Positions 43,398-51,763 of a stretch of 64,000 nucleotides of DNA are shown here, piece by piece. Position numbers and translations under genes: made by a program. The notes beneath the pieces were generated by a model. The model did no database searches. It worked only from the letters and a program-made list of their open reading frames with translations, and was not told the origin of the DNA. Source of the DNA: Nitrososphaera sp. (GTDB taxonomy: Archaea > Thermoproteota > Nitrososphaeria > Nitrososphaerales > Nitrososphaeraceae); NCBI GenBank assembly GCA_039938515.1, contig JBDUUL010000015.1, positions 269,209 to 333,208 on the forward strand, written 5' to 3'. Positions within the stretch are counted from its first letter, which is position 1. Each line of letters begins with the position of its first letter.

Positions 43398-43553
43398 ATG
43401 CAAATGCAGGGCATTCAAAAGGAAAAGTGTATTTCATGCGGCATCGGCTTCATGTCGGAAGACGGAGCCAAGATGTGTCCCACATGCTCGATGTCACGAG
43501 GCGGGCAGGGCCATGAAATGGGTGGATGTGGCTGCGGCGGCCATCACCACTAG
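43398..43553 (+). CDS. Cys/His-rich metal-binding miniprotein (51 aa)
   Basis: From the ATG at 43398 the product reads MQMQGIQKEKCISCGIGFMS, then EDGAKMCPTCSMSRGGQGHE, and ends MGGCGCGGHHH. Two C-x2-C pairs form a zinc ribbon, and the C-terminal CGC-GG-HHH could bind an extra metal ion such as zinc, nickel or copper. It is convergent with a YHS gene 15 bp away. Confidence 0.72.
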   Translation: MQMQGIQKEKCISCGIGFMSEDGAKMCPTCSMSRGGQGHEMGGCGCGGHHH

Positions 43554-43568
43554 ACGTTTTTATTTTTT
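43554..43568. terminator. T-rich spacer between convergent genes
   Basis: GTTTTTATTTTTTCT separates the convergent genes at 43398-43553 and 43569-43712. It provides a plus-strand poly-T terminator. Confidence 0.4.
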
Positions 43569-43712
43569 CTAATAGCCAAATTTTTTCGGATTTGCCTCAA
43601 ACTGCGTCTTGCATGCAGCTGAGCACAAGTATACCTTTTTTCCGCCAGACTCGGAAACGTGCTTTGCAGTCTTTTCATCAACCATCATTTTGCACACGGG
43701 ATCTTTGAACAC
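43569..43712 (-). CDS. YHS-domain protein (47 aa)
   Basis: The frame from GTG at 43712 reads VFKDPVCKMMVDEKTAKHVS, then ESGGKKVYLCSAACKTQFEA and NPKKFGY. It is a complete YHS domain: DPVCKM, F/YxxCxxxCxxxF and the N-P...Y end. YHS domains bind metal ions and are often fused to copper or mercury transport ATPases; here it stands alone. No ATG precedes it in frame, so GTG is the likely start. A copper or metal-trafficking role suits its neighbours. Confidence 0.8.
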   Translation of the reverse strand: MFKDPVCKMMVDEKTAKHVSESGGKKVYLCSAACKTQFEANPKKFGY

Positions 43713-43744
43713 GTTCTGATGAGTGCATCCTCCATAAATAAAGC

Positions 43745-43939
43745 CTAGGCTGCCGCATGACTGAATATGTGGTCGCTCGTTACAGTCCGGTTTGAGGGCT
43801 CTACATCACGCTGAGCCAGTATGGCAAACGTGTCTTCCAGGTCGCAGCACTCACACCTACCTTCGATACACAGAGCTCTAGAATCATGGTCACAACTTCC
43901 ACACTTACACCTGTAAACCTCAGGCTCAATACCCTGCAA
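43745..43939 (-). CDS. Cysteine-rich miniprotein, family copy C (64 aa)
   Basis: The TTG-started product reads MQGIEPEVYRCKCGSCDHDS, then RALCIEGRCECCDLEDTFAI with a divergent His-containing tail. It has the motif of copies A and B: C-x-C-x2-C-x-H-x5-C-I-E-x2-C-x-C-C-x-L-E-D. It is the only copy without a response regulator next to it and lies instead beside the YHS and Cys/His-rich genes. Metal binding is probable by composition. Confidence 0.72.
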   Translation of the reverse strand: MQGIEPEVYRCKCGSCDHDSRALCIEGRCECCDLEDTFAILAQRDVEPSNRTVTSDHIFSHAAA

Positions 43940-44046
43940 TGCTATCGCATCGAAACAATGGATTATTAGCCTAGCGCCTGATTATTCCGGCATGCAGACT
44001 TTGAACAATTTTGCGGATGGACCGTACTCAAAAAAGGAAAATTGAG

Positions 44047-44209
44047 CTAAAGATCCTTTTTTAGGTCCTTAGCTGCGTCTCCCGCCTTTGTCTTTGCCTT
44101 GTTGAGCGTCTCGGAGCTAGGCTTGCCTTCTGCATGGTCTTTTGGCCGTATCCGCCTTGGCTCTTACATCCTGCTCAAAGTTTTTTGCGTCCTTTCTGAG
44201 ATCTGTCAC
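44047..44209 (-). pseudogene. Frameshifted LEA-like gene, paralogue of 1733-1894
   Basis: Read with a GTG start at 44209, the frame matches the 53-residue protein at 1733-1894 for about 24 codons (VTDLRKDAKNFEQDVRAKAD). It then shifts at a T run at 44140-44143 (AAAA on the coding strand where AAA would keep the frame). After a one-base correction the rest (DHAEGKPSSETLNKAKTKAG) matches again. The length of 163 nt is not a multiple of three. It is a one-base insertion: recent inactivation or a sequencing error. Confidence 0.75.
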
Positions 44210-44466
44210 GCAGTTTCCTTCGCGGCATTGTTTAACAACGCTGCTGGGAAAACAGCGTGTAAGATGTCACCTAGAATATTTCAGTCTGCAGCCTGCGCAA
44301 CTGCACCATCCGACTCTAACTTCTTACTAGATCGTCCATTGCGACCGCGTTTCCTATATCCAATACGCCATTCTGACTATCAATAACAGCTGCCATCAAT
44401 GGGATTATGTCTGACCATTTTTTGTCAGGATTTTTTTGCAGCAAGAGTACTTTTGCTATGATTCGC

Positions 44467-44721
44467 TCAGACTACGACCAGCATTTCGCGAAGAGTCTGA
44501 ACCTTTTCGAGTGTCTGCCTGCCCTTCTGGGTAGTTGCAAAAGTCTGGTCCAATGGCTCGAACTGGACAAGACCCTTCCTAATAAGGAAGGCAGTCGCTT
44601 CCTGAACTTGGGACTGAGGTAGGAAAGCTTTGTACATCAGCTTTGTCCTAGTCACTGGAGTGGTCGCTGCGTTTAATATGTCGCAGAGCATCTCAAACCG
44701 CGTCCGGTTCGCCATCCGCAT
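44467..44721 (-). CDS. Winged-helix regulator, 84 aa
   Basis: The 84-residue product is a compact winged helix: RTRFEMLCDILNAATTPVTR, then TKLMYKAFLPQSQVQEATAF and LIRKGLVQFEPLDQTFATTQ with KGRQTLEKVQTLREML. It is the HTH_45-like type found as many small regulators in Thaumarchaeota. It is monocistronic. The target is unknown. Confidence 0.8.
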   Translation of the reverse strand: MRMANRTRFEMLCDILNAATTPVTRTKLMYKAFLPQSQVQEATAFLIRKGLVQFEPLDQTFATTQKGRQTLEKVQTLREMLVVV

Positions 44722-44835
44722 TATAGTGAGCTGGCTGATCTTAATTGGGATTTTGTCGAGGGTTATAGAGGTAAAAGGCCTTAGAAGCTAACTGTAAATG
44801 CCAACTATTTGATCTTAAAGCCGAGAAGCCCGACA

Positions 44836-44940
44836 ATGGTCGAAAGGAGGAGAGGAGCCTTTGATGAGAAGGCAACCATACTTGAGGAGCATGATTATAA
44901 TCCCCTCTCCCACGCTATGCTACGCGCTCCGGGTGGATAA
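44836..44940 (+). CDS. Possible small protein (34 aa)
   Basis: The ATG-to-TAA frame reads MVERRRGAFDEKATILEEHD, then YNPLSHAMLRAPGG. No homologue is seen. The composition is protein-like but support is weak. The rest of the region from 44722 to 45208 holds a hairpin but no other gene. Confidence 0.28.
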   Translation: MVERRRGAFDEKATILEEHDYNPLSHAMLRAPGG

Positions 44941-45085
44941 ACATTACTCTAACAATCAATGATTGGCGCATCAGTATAGATTGTTACGTACGATTTTCTA
45001 AAAAGGATGCATGCATCATGTGAAGAGAAGTATTACCCGACTACTTCCCCACGACTCCGCACTGAGCGATCCTGTATGGGACGCG

Positions 45086-45116
45086 TAGAGGGGGCTTGTT
45101 GGTTTGACCCCCTCTA
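45086..45116. repeat. Perfect 9-bp inverted repeat (hairpin)
   Basis: TAGAGGGGG and CCCCCTCTA, separated by 13 bases, form a strong stem-loop. It lies 93 bp upstream of the DUF2795-like gene at 45209, which could place it in the leader, or it could be an independent RNA or a terminator. No poly-T tract follows. Confidence 0.5.
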
Positions 45117-45208
45117 TCTCCATGCAGCCGACTTAAACCTGCAAGCAATACGGCGCGTTCAAGGTTTTGTTAGTCAACTTCTATTTCTGTTGCTGTTCAA
45201 ACAGTACC

Positions 45209-45541
45209 ATGTCATACGTGTCAGGCGACAAGAACTACACCGACCCGCTCAATTCGGGAGCTGGCTCTGCAGGCAGAGTTGGCAGCACAAATGGCGAACC
45301 TGCAGAAAACCTAGCTGCGAACCGAAAGACCGCAGTCAAGACTGCCAATCTTTTGGAGGGATTAGATTTTCCCGCCACAAAAGAAGACATAAAGAATCAC
45401 ATAAACAGAAAATCACCTGCGATGGGCAATCGCACGAACGATGTTGTTGAAGCGATTTGGAATAAGCTGGATGACAAGGTTGAGTATCATAGCGCCTATG
45501 AAATAGAAAAAGCCGCAGGTCTTGTGAGGGAATCTGGATAA
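45209..45541 (+). CDS. DUF2795-like protein, copy 2
   Basis: From the ATG at 45209 the product is 110 residues; the open frame begins at 45167. The N-terminal half is a Gly/Asn/Ala-rich linker (NSGAGSAGRVGSTNGEPAEN). The C-terminal half has LLEGLDFPATKEDIKNHINR, then DVVEAIWNKLDDKVEYHSAY and EIEKAAGLV, the DUF2795 order, and aligns with 35141-35482. Function unknown. Confidence 0.72.
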   Translation: MSYVSGDKNYTDPLNSGAGSAGRVGSTNGEPAENLAANRKTAVKTANLLEGLDFPATKEDIKNHINRKSPAMGNRTNDVVEAIWNKLDDKVEYHSAYEIEKAAGLVRESG

Positions 45542-45672
45542 CACTTTAGCTCAGGTTCATGTGCAGGAGTCGGGACAAGACCTGTCCCTCCAGACTACAG
45601 TGATTCTGGATTCTCTAAAAAACAAGCGCGCTCGGCACCTGCGGATAAATCCAAAAAAATAGTCGGGATGGC

Positions 45673-46089
45673 CTACTTGATTCGCAGGCCAGAGCACAGC
45701 GTATGTGCCGTAATCGATACTTGATCCGTTCCGGTGTTTATCAGGCCAGCCTGCCAGCCCTCTGCCTTGGTTGTCGTCCCTACCACTACAGGCGTGTTTG
45801 AGGTCAGAAAGACACTGTTTGGGGTGACCTTTGCAGAGGCATACTTTATTTCGTACCCGCCGTTTACGACTGTATCACCCGGCTTGCACAGAGCGATTGC
45901 GGTAGCATTTGTCAGCGACGCAACGTCGACAGACTTGCTGCCGATATAGGTTACTTCGACGGTCTGTTGTGTTGCATTGCTGTTTGCTGCCATTGCCTGG
46001 CCGAACCTTCCAAGGCCACCGCCGTATATCGCTCCAAGCAGAACTGCTGCTGAAGCAAGCAGAACAACGATGACATATTTCTGGTGCAT
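45673..46089 (-). CDS. Exported beta-rich protein
   Basis: The 138-residue product has a signal or anchor (MHQKYVIVVLLASAAVLLGAI) and a beta-rich domain (TVEVTYIGSKSVDVASLTNA; GDTVVNGGYEIKYASAKVTP; NSVFLTSNTPVVVGTTTKAE) with two Cys (ALCKPG and HTLCSG) that could form a disulfide. It is in a set with exported repeat proteins downstream. No family is recognised. A T-rich tract (TATTTTTTTGG on the minus strand) follows the stop. Confidence 0.75.
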   Translation of the reverse strand: MHQKYVIVVLLASAAVLLGAIYGGGLGRFGQAMAANSNATQQTVEVTYIGSKSVDVASLTNATAIALCKPGDTVVNGGYEIKYASAKVTPNSVFLTSNTPVVVGTTTKAEGWQAGLINTGTDQVSITAHTLCSGLRIK

Positions 46090-46188
46090 TGAAAACGTGC
46101 TATCGTTTAGGCAATTAAGAAGTCCGCGTAATGTTTGCGTAACTTGACGCTCTAAGATAACTCGAAAAAAAGAAAGGAAAAGGCTGCT

Positions 46189-47241
46189 CTAACCTCTGCC
46201 GCAGCCCCAGATCATGTCAAATACCGAGAGCGATTCTGAACACTGGGTGGCGTCTACAGTCGCATAGTTGTCATTCTCGTTGTACCCATACTGGTCGTTG
46301 CTTTGGCTCTGGCTGTTAGTGACATTCTGGTACTGGGTCGTTGACTGGTCCGAGTTCTGGTTGCCTGTTGTTGTTCCGCCGCCGCTTGCGCCCTGTGAAG
46401 GTGTATTGCTATTTGTCGCGGTGTTGCCGCCTCCAAATTGGTTGTTGCTTGCAATGGTTGCCATTTCTGGGCCGTACTGTGTGTTAGTCTGTGTTGCGCT
46501 GTTTGGATTGGTCAGTGTCGCCGAGTTGGTTGCTGAGGTATCGCTACCTACGGCAAGCGCGCCCTGGCTCAACGTCACAGTTGGCTCATTGTAGTTGTAA
46601 TTCTCTCCGTCCTGAGAGTTGGACTGGGTCTGAGTGTTTGTCACAACCTGCCACTGGCCGAGCGACTGGTCCGAGTTCTGGTTGCCTGTTGTTGTTCCTC
46701 CGCCGCTTGCAAGTTGAGAAGGAGCGTTGGTGTTGCTGGCAGTGTTGGTTGCAACATTATTGCTGGTAATCGCTGCCGTTTGTGACGATGACTGGTCGTT
46801 CGACTGTGTTGCGCTGTTTGGATTGGCTATGGTTGCCGAATTGCTCGCACTGCCGTTTTCAGAACCGGCGCTCTGCGTGGCTGTGTAAGTAGGCTCATTG
46901 TAGTTGTAGTTGTATCCGTCCTGGCTGGAACTCTGGTCCTGCGAGTTTGAAACTACCTGCGCTTGCTCTGCTGACTGGTCCGAGTTCTGGTTGCCTGATG
47001 TCGTTCCGCCGCCGCTTGCGCCCTGTGACGGGTTATTTGTATTGCTTGCGGTATTTGTCGCTGTATTATCGCTTGTAATAGTCGCGGTCTGACTGTTCGA
47101 CTGGGTGTTGCTTTGGTCCACGGAGTTGCTGTTTGCTATGGTCAGCGAGTTTGAGCTGTCCGCAAACGCGGGAATAGCGCCTACGGTCGCCGCCACTACG
47201 GTAAGCATTGCTGCTACCTGTACGTTGGTCTTTCCGAACAT
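46189..47241 (-). CDS. Exported N/Q/S/T-rich three-repeat protein
   Basis: The 350-residue protein has a signal peptide (to about 28, AFAD) and three tandem units of about 103 residues (31-133, 134-238, 239-340). Each unit begins NSxTIANPNSATQSNxQ and contains SGGGTTTGNQNSDQS and a YNYNEPT-like segment. Asn, Gln, Ser and Thr make up most of the chain and hydrophobic residues are spaced regularly, as in beta-solenoids or functional amyloids. It is divergent from 47488-49782, which has a related composition. A short Cys-containing tail ends it (CSESLSVFDMIWGCGRG). A structural matrix or fibre role is the best guess. A T-rich tract follows the stop. Confidence 0.8.
   Translation of the reverse strand: MFGKTNVQVAAMLTVVAATVGAIPAFADSSNSLTIANSNSVDQSNTQSNSQTATITSDNTATNTASNTNNPSQGASGGGTTSGNQNSDQSAEQAQVVSNSQDQSSSQDGYNYNYNEPTYTATQSAGSENGSASNSATIANPNSATQSNDQSSSQTAAITSNNVATNTASNTNAPSQLASGGGTTTGNQNSDQSLGQWQVVTNTQTQSNSQDGENYNYNEPTVTLSQGALAVGSDTSATNSATLTNPNSATQTNTQYGPEMATIASNNQFGGGNTATNSNTPSQGASGGGTTTGNQNSDQSTTQYQNVTNSQSQSNDQYGYNENDNYATVDATQCSESLSVFDMIWGCGRG
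46222..47151 (-). repeat. Three tandem ~310-bp coding repeats
   Basis: The gene at 46189-47241 consists of three tandem copies of about 309-315 bp (47151-46843, 46842-46528 and 46527-46222), diverged but aligned in frame. Confidence 0.7.
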
Positions 47242-47487
47242 TCAAAAAATTTGCAGGGTGGTATTTTTAATAAGGAGTCCTCATGACGAATCTCAAACGC
47301 GATGGCAGATTATTATTCGCCAGATTTATCGGCAATCGCAGCAGAGATAAATCTAAGGTTAGCGTGTGACGACTTGTTTTAGTCAACAAGAATTCAAAAA
47401 CAAATCCTATTGTTCTATGCAAGCAGAAATTGAGAAAGTTGTGTAGAACCCCTTTTATTTTCAGAATCAATCCCGCATTGAGTACGG

Positions 47488-49782
47488 ATGAGAGAAAACA
47501 GCGTACGTCTTGCAATTACTCTTGCCTGCGCGGCTCTGCTGGTTGCCGGCGTGGCATCAAATGGTTTTACAGCAGTCAGGGCAGACGCGGTCGCCGCAAA
47601 ACTGAGCCAAAAGTCTGGCAATTACATTATCAACTATATCTACGAAATAGACGTCGGCAAGAACCTGCCTAGGCTTGCCGCAAGCCCCTCAAGCGTAGCC
47701 CCTGGAAATACCTTTGAGATAAACGGAACCAATTTCAAACCAAATTCTACAGCCAAGGTCGACATTTTTGCAGGAAATTCGGTTACGCTTCAGAGGAGCA
47801 ATGGATCTATGTCTGGAAGCGCAGCTATATTGTTGTCAAGCTCAAATCTGACACTTGCAAGAAGTGCTTCGCCGGTGGTTGAAAACGCGCCCTCGGGCCG
47901 TGGCACCGCAGGAAACGGCACCGTGTTTATTGTGACAAAGATTTCGACGAGTGATCTGGCCCCAGGCAATTATCATGTGTCGCTTACCTGCGCTGGTGAC
48001 AACCAGACCCGGGTTAATGAAACCGCAGCGGACCCTCTTGTGACAGGCTCTTCGGCAAAGCAGTTCTTCAGGATGCAATTGCCAGCGGGGAAATACTCGG
48101 ACTGCAACATTGACGTGATGTCAGCCGGAGGTTCGAGTACATTGAATGCCCGCGTCGGCACTTTTGATGTGGCCCCTAACGTGCCATCCGGAGTCCTGTT
48201 AGGCACAGGCCTTCATGGTGAATATCTGAAGCAGGCACATGTGGACAGCGGCGCACACGCAGGATCGTACGTGCTTTTGGCCCAGGGCAACTCGTCGTCA
48301 AGCGGCAAGCCGCTAAGGGCCATTGCTCCTCTTGCGATTACCACGACCGCAAATGGCAACTCTCAGTCTGCTTCCTCATCCTCCAGCCTGTCTTCAAATT
48401 TTGCTACGAGCATGAGCCAACAGCTCTCTACATCCACGGGCCAGGGCCAAAACAGTCCGTCTGCAAACCAGAATAAGACAAACCAACCCGGAAACCCGGG
48501 CCCAACAAACCACACCAGCGGCTCGCAGCAGCCTGCATGTGCCAGCACATCGTCCAGCTTTTCAAAGGTGATCAACAATGAAAAGCAGCTGTCGTCGCAG
48601 ACCTCGAGCAACAACTCTACAAATGATGCTGTCGTGACTGTAGTCCAGAAGATAAGCGGCAGTCCGAATGGAGCCGGCGCCAAGATAAACAACAACGTGC
48701 TTGTCAGCAACACCAACACGGTGACGCAGCATATCAGTCAGTCCATTTCGCAGCATGCGAACATTGAAAACTGCGGCTCTGACGCTGCATCCAACTCTGG
48801 CCCGGCCAACCTCACCAACTCTATCTTTATGAACTCGACTCAGGACGCGTCAAACATCTTTTCGGATGATGCAACAATAATTATAATGCAGACGATAATT
48901 GTTCCAAAATCCTGCGACACCACAGTTGACGCCGGGGTGACTGTCAACAACAATAACAACGTGAAGCAGCAGATTACGCAGTCGATAAACCAGGATGCCA
49001 ACATCTACTATGGAAGTTCTGGCGGGTCGGGCAGCGGAACGTATCAAAACAGCGTAACGCAGGTCTCAATCCAGGTATCCAACAATACCTCTGCCAACAG
49101 GCCAATCTATAACGTGAACCAGGTAATTATCGTGCCTGAGGGTTGCCCGGCAATAGTTTCATCCCCTGTGGTGGTTAATAACGTCAATAACGTAACCGAG
49201 AGCATATCGCAGGTGAGCAATCAGAACGCAACCGTCTATGCCGGAGTACCCGGCGGTGGACTAACTATTCTATCTTCCGTGTCAAATCCTCAAGGTCAGT
49301 CAAGTCTCACTAATACCATTACGGCGATAGCGTTGCAGAACGCCACGAACTCGTTTACCAATAACCCCACCGTGACGATTCAGCAGAAGGTTTACTATGT
49401 TGGCAACACGACCGGCTGGGACGCAAGCAACTACCAATCTATGCTTGCCAAGGAATTTGCAAACGAGAACGGCACAGGAGGATCAGCGCAGGGGCCTGCC
49501 GCTCACGCACAAAACTCTAGCTCTTCCACAACAAACCCTGGACAGCCAGCAGCTCAAAGCTCCGCAGCTGCAACTGTGCTGCCAAAAACTGCTGTCACAA
49601 ATTCGACAGCCCCCACGCAGGGGGGCGCACTGAACGTGACCGCTTCACAGACCGGGCCTCCGGTTATAGCTCAGGGAAACAACACTTCGACTGCTAGTAC
49701 AAACTCTACCAGCTCACCATCTCCTGATCACAGCGGGGCGCCATACACTCCCGGAGGGCCTAACAAACCCCAAGGTAGCTGA
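47488..49782 (+). CDS. Large exported N/Q-rich repeat protein
   Basis: The 764-residue protein has a signal peptide (MRENSVRLAITLACAALLVA). Residues 65-100 (SPSSVAPGNTFEINGTNFKP) resemble an IPT/TIG-type beta domain. A second domain (LAPGNYHVSLTCAGDNQTRV; SAGGSSTLNARVGTFDVAP) follows. Residues about 390-640 hold repeats in which VNNxNNVxQxIxQSINQDANIY precedes QVIIVPxxC, at least three times. A Ser/Thr/Pro/Asn-rich C-terminus completes it. There is no anchor. The Q/N repeats at alternating positions match beta-solenoid amyloid-like chains. It is divergent from the three-repeat protein; the two may co-assemble. Confidence 0.82.
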   Translation: MRENSVRLAITLACAALLVAGVASNGFTAVRADAVAAKLSQKSGNYIINYIYEIDVGKNLPRLAASPSSVAPGNTFEINGTNFKPNSTAKVDIFAGNSVTLQRSNGSMSGSAAILLSSSNLTLARSASPVVENAPSGRGTAGNGTVFIVTKISTSDLAPGNYHVSLTCAGDNQTRVNETAADPLVTGSSAKQFFRMQLPAGKYSDCNIDVMSAGGSSTLNARVGTFDVAPNVPSGVLLGTGLHGEYLKQAHVDSGAHAGSYVLLAQGNSSSSGKPLRAIAPLAITTTANGNSQSASSSSSLSSNFATSMSQQLSTSTGQGQNSPSANQNKTNQPGNPGPTNHTSGSQQPACASTSSSFSKVINNEKQLSSQTSSNNSTNDAVVTVVQKISGSPNGAGAKINNNVLVSNTNTVTQHISQSISQHANIENCGSDAASNSGPANLTNSIFMNSTQDASNIFSDDATIIIMQTIIVPKSCDTTVDAGVTVNNNNNVKQQITQSINQDANIYYGSSGGSGSGTYQNSVTQVSIQVSNNTSANRPIYNVNQVIIVPEGCPAIVSSPVVVNNVNNVTESISQVSNQNATVYAGVPGGGLTILSSVSNPQGQSSLTNTITAIALQNATNSFTNNPTVTIQQKVYYVGNTTGWDASNYQSMLAKEFANENGTGGSAQGPAAHAQNSSSSTTNPGQPAAQSSAAATVLPKTAVTNSTAPTQGGALNVTASQTGPPVIAQGNNTSTASTNSTSSPSPDHSGAPYTPGGPNKPQGS

Positions 49783-50067
49783 TGCTGGTATTGTGAAAGG
49801 TTCCTGCCCCCGCGGACTGGAGGCAGAAACCCTGAATGTTCGGAAAGGCTTCCGCCTCCCCAATACGAATGTGCCCAGCGTCAAATATATTCAAACCACG
49901 TTAGTTAACATCAATAATTCCGGTTTCTAGCTCCGGCTGGCGCAGCAGAGTGTATGCCGACACTCGGGTTGAACATACCGTTCACGGTAGATTGCACCAC
50001 ATTTGAGCCGGGATATACTGACGAGCCGAAGCAATCGCTCGGTTGAAAAGTCAATCAGAATATCGCA
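49783..50067. other. Gap between N/Q-rich gene and gas-vesicle locus
   Basis: This 285-bp gap contains no convincing ORF. I see no repeat or RNA gene. Confidence 0.4.
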
Positions 50068-50421
50068 CTACGCCGCTTCTTGTGTTTGGGGGTATCTAGC
50101 TTGGGATGGTAGGTTTGAGGTGCGCATTGCTTCGTGTGTGATTTGGCTCCCCTGAGTCTGCGCGGCAGAACTGGCAGAAGCTGCCAACTTGCCCATTTGA
50201 CTAACAATATAGTTCAAATCGTTTAACAACTCTCCTACTGTCTTGCCTGAACTTGTAGTCAGGTTTGAAATACCGCCTTGAACGCTTTTCTGTTTGCTTG
50301 TAGATTTTCGCCCGCGTCTTCCCTTAGACGCCCTGCGCCCCGGTCTGCCCCTAGCTGTTCGCCGTTTATGCGGTTCGGATTGATGATTAGCAACCTGCTG
50401 CGAAGATTTCTTGCTTGCCAT
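50068..50421 (-). CDS. Basic Ser/Arg-rich protein near the gas-vesicle locus
   Basis: From the ATG at 50421 the product is 117 residues (MASKKSSQQVANHQSEPHKR). A very basic segment (RRTARGRPGRRASKGRRGRK) is followed by ISNLTTSSGKTVGELLNDLN. The motif TTSSG-K/R-T-x-G-x-x-x-x-x-L is also in the G/Q-rich protein at 50663-51478. It could bind RNA or a negatively charged surface. It is divergent from 50663; the frame extends to 50532, but the extra residues look non-coding. Confidence 0.65.
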   Translation of the reverse strand: MASKKSSQQVANHQSEPHKRRTARGRPGRRASKGRRGRKSTSKQKSVQGGISNLTTSSGKTVGELLNDLNYIVSQMGKLAASASSAAQTQGSQITHEAMRTSNLPSQARYPQTQEAA

Positions 50422-50635
50422 GGTCAATATTGAATCAATAATTGTATTAATGGACAACAGAACATAGGTTGAGAATCGAGTTCCTGCTCTTGCGGCAAAT
50501 CGCCCCAATTTTTCGAAAAGGCCCGGCCTCAAAGGCTCACTGACGCAGTCATTGGATATAGTTATCGGAAATTTCCCGTCTAATTGTCAGATGCGTTCTC
50601 CTGAAATTTGCATTCAACCTTTCTTGTACTACTCC

Positions 50636-50641
50636 TTTATA
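50636..50641 (+). promoter_or_regulatory. TATA-like box of the gas-vesicle-locus gene
   Basis: TTTATA ends 22 bp before the ATG at 50663, consistent with a short-leader or leaderless transcript. It faces the divergent gene ending at 50421. Confidence 0.4.
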
Positions 50642-50662
50642 CCTTGACCAATCTTATTCGTC

Positions 50663-51478
50663 ATGACACAAAACGCGCAGCAAGGTAGGGGCTCTCAACG
50701 TGGGGGTCAGCAACAACAAGGCGGACTCGGCGAGGGTCTGGGTGGAACGGTTGAGCAGCTAACTGGAACTCTTGGTAATACCCTTTCTGGTGCGACGCAG
50801 GGACTGGGCCAAACGGCCGGGCAGCTTGGTCAAGGTCTGGGTGATACCGTGAGTGAAGTAGGACAGCAAGCGGGTCAGCTTGGCAATGGCTTGAGCGACA
50901 TTACAACAAGTTCAGGAAGAACACTCGGGGACGTAGTGCAGGTCTTGGGACAGCTCGTAGAAGAGGTTGCAGAAGTGGTTGGAGAATCCGGAAATATCCC
51001 TCCAAAAGGCAATGAGCAGCAGGGAAAGCAAGGTCAGATGCAAGGTGGTGGCGGCCGAGGAGGACAAATGCAGGGCGGCGGCAGAATGGGCCAAGGCCAG
51101 GGAAACCAAGGCAGACAACAACACAACCAGGGCGGACCTCAGCAGCAACAGCAGCATGAAGGAAATAGGGGCAATCCTGGAGGCCAGCAGGGAAACCAAG
51201 GCGGCGGACAGCACAGGCAGCAGATGGGCGGAGGACAAATGCAAGGGCAGCGCGGCATGCAGCAGGGTCAACAGGGCCAAGGGCAGATGAACCAAGGCGA
51301 ACAGCAATCAAAATCCATGAACGAATTACTTTCGTCTCTGAACCAGATTGTACAGGAACTCGGTTCCGCGCTTAACACGCAAGGTGGAATGGAGGCTTCA
51401 GCGGGCTTCCAGCAGGGGAATTCGCAGCAATCCGGCAGGGAGCAGCAGAACCAACAGCACGAGCGCTTCCAGCGTTAA
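50663..51478 (+). CDS. Gly/Gln-rich repeat protein, gas-vesicle associated
   Basis: The 271-residue protein has a helical first part with periodic units LGxTLSGATQGLGQTAGQLG, ending in SDITTSSGRTLGDVVQVLGQ, then LVEEVAEVV. A long Gln/Gly/Asn/Met/His-rich disordered region (about 110-220, GGGRGGQMQGGGRMGQGQGN) and a helical end (SKSMNELLSSLNQIVQELGS) follow. It resembles neither GvpC nor GvpO. It may be a disordered accessory protein that coats or nucleates vesicles; the only evidence is position just upstream of the gvp genes. Confidence 0.7.
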   Translation: MTQNAQQGRGSQRGGQQQQGGLGEGLGGTVEQLTGTLGNTLSGATQGLGQTAGQLGQGLGDTVSEVGQQAGQLGNGLSDITTSSGRTLGDVVQVLGQLVEEVAEVVGESGNIPPKGNEQQGKQGQMQGGGGRGGQMQGGGRMGQGQGNQGRQQHNQGGPQQQQQHEGNRGNPGGQQGNQGGGQHRQQMGGGQMQGQRGMQQGQQGQGQMNQGEQQSKSMNELLSSLNQIVQELGSALNTQGGMEASAGFQQGNSQQSGREQQNQQHERFQR

Positions 51479-51763
51479 ACGAATCCGGGACGACTGCCTG
51501 CCGACGCAGGCAAGCCGTTTATTTTTCATTTTTACTTTACCTTGCACTTTATTTTGCAGGCAGATACTGCCCAAAACACGCTGTTCAAATCTGGATTTTG
51601 CGTGCGCTGCAACAAGCATTATGTGATAAATGAATTAATTCTATATGCGTCCGACCGGCTCTGAACCTTGGTCTGCATCTGCATTATTTGACATTGCAAA
51701 CTTTAGGTTTGTTTCATTGAATTGTATCAAATCGTTTTTGTAATATTCAAGCCCCAGAGTACC

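Noticed and set aside
46222..47151. CRISPR-like array because of periodic repeats
   Set aside because: The repeats are about 310 bp long, in frame and encode a repeated protein; no short repeats with unique spacers were seen.
50901..51311. Long reverse-strand frames opposite the Gly/Gln-rich gene
   Set aside because: They mirror the biased codons of the plus-strand gene and have a low-complexity Ala/Leu composition.
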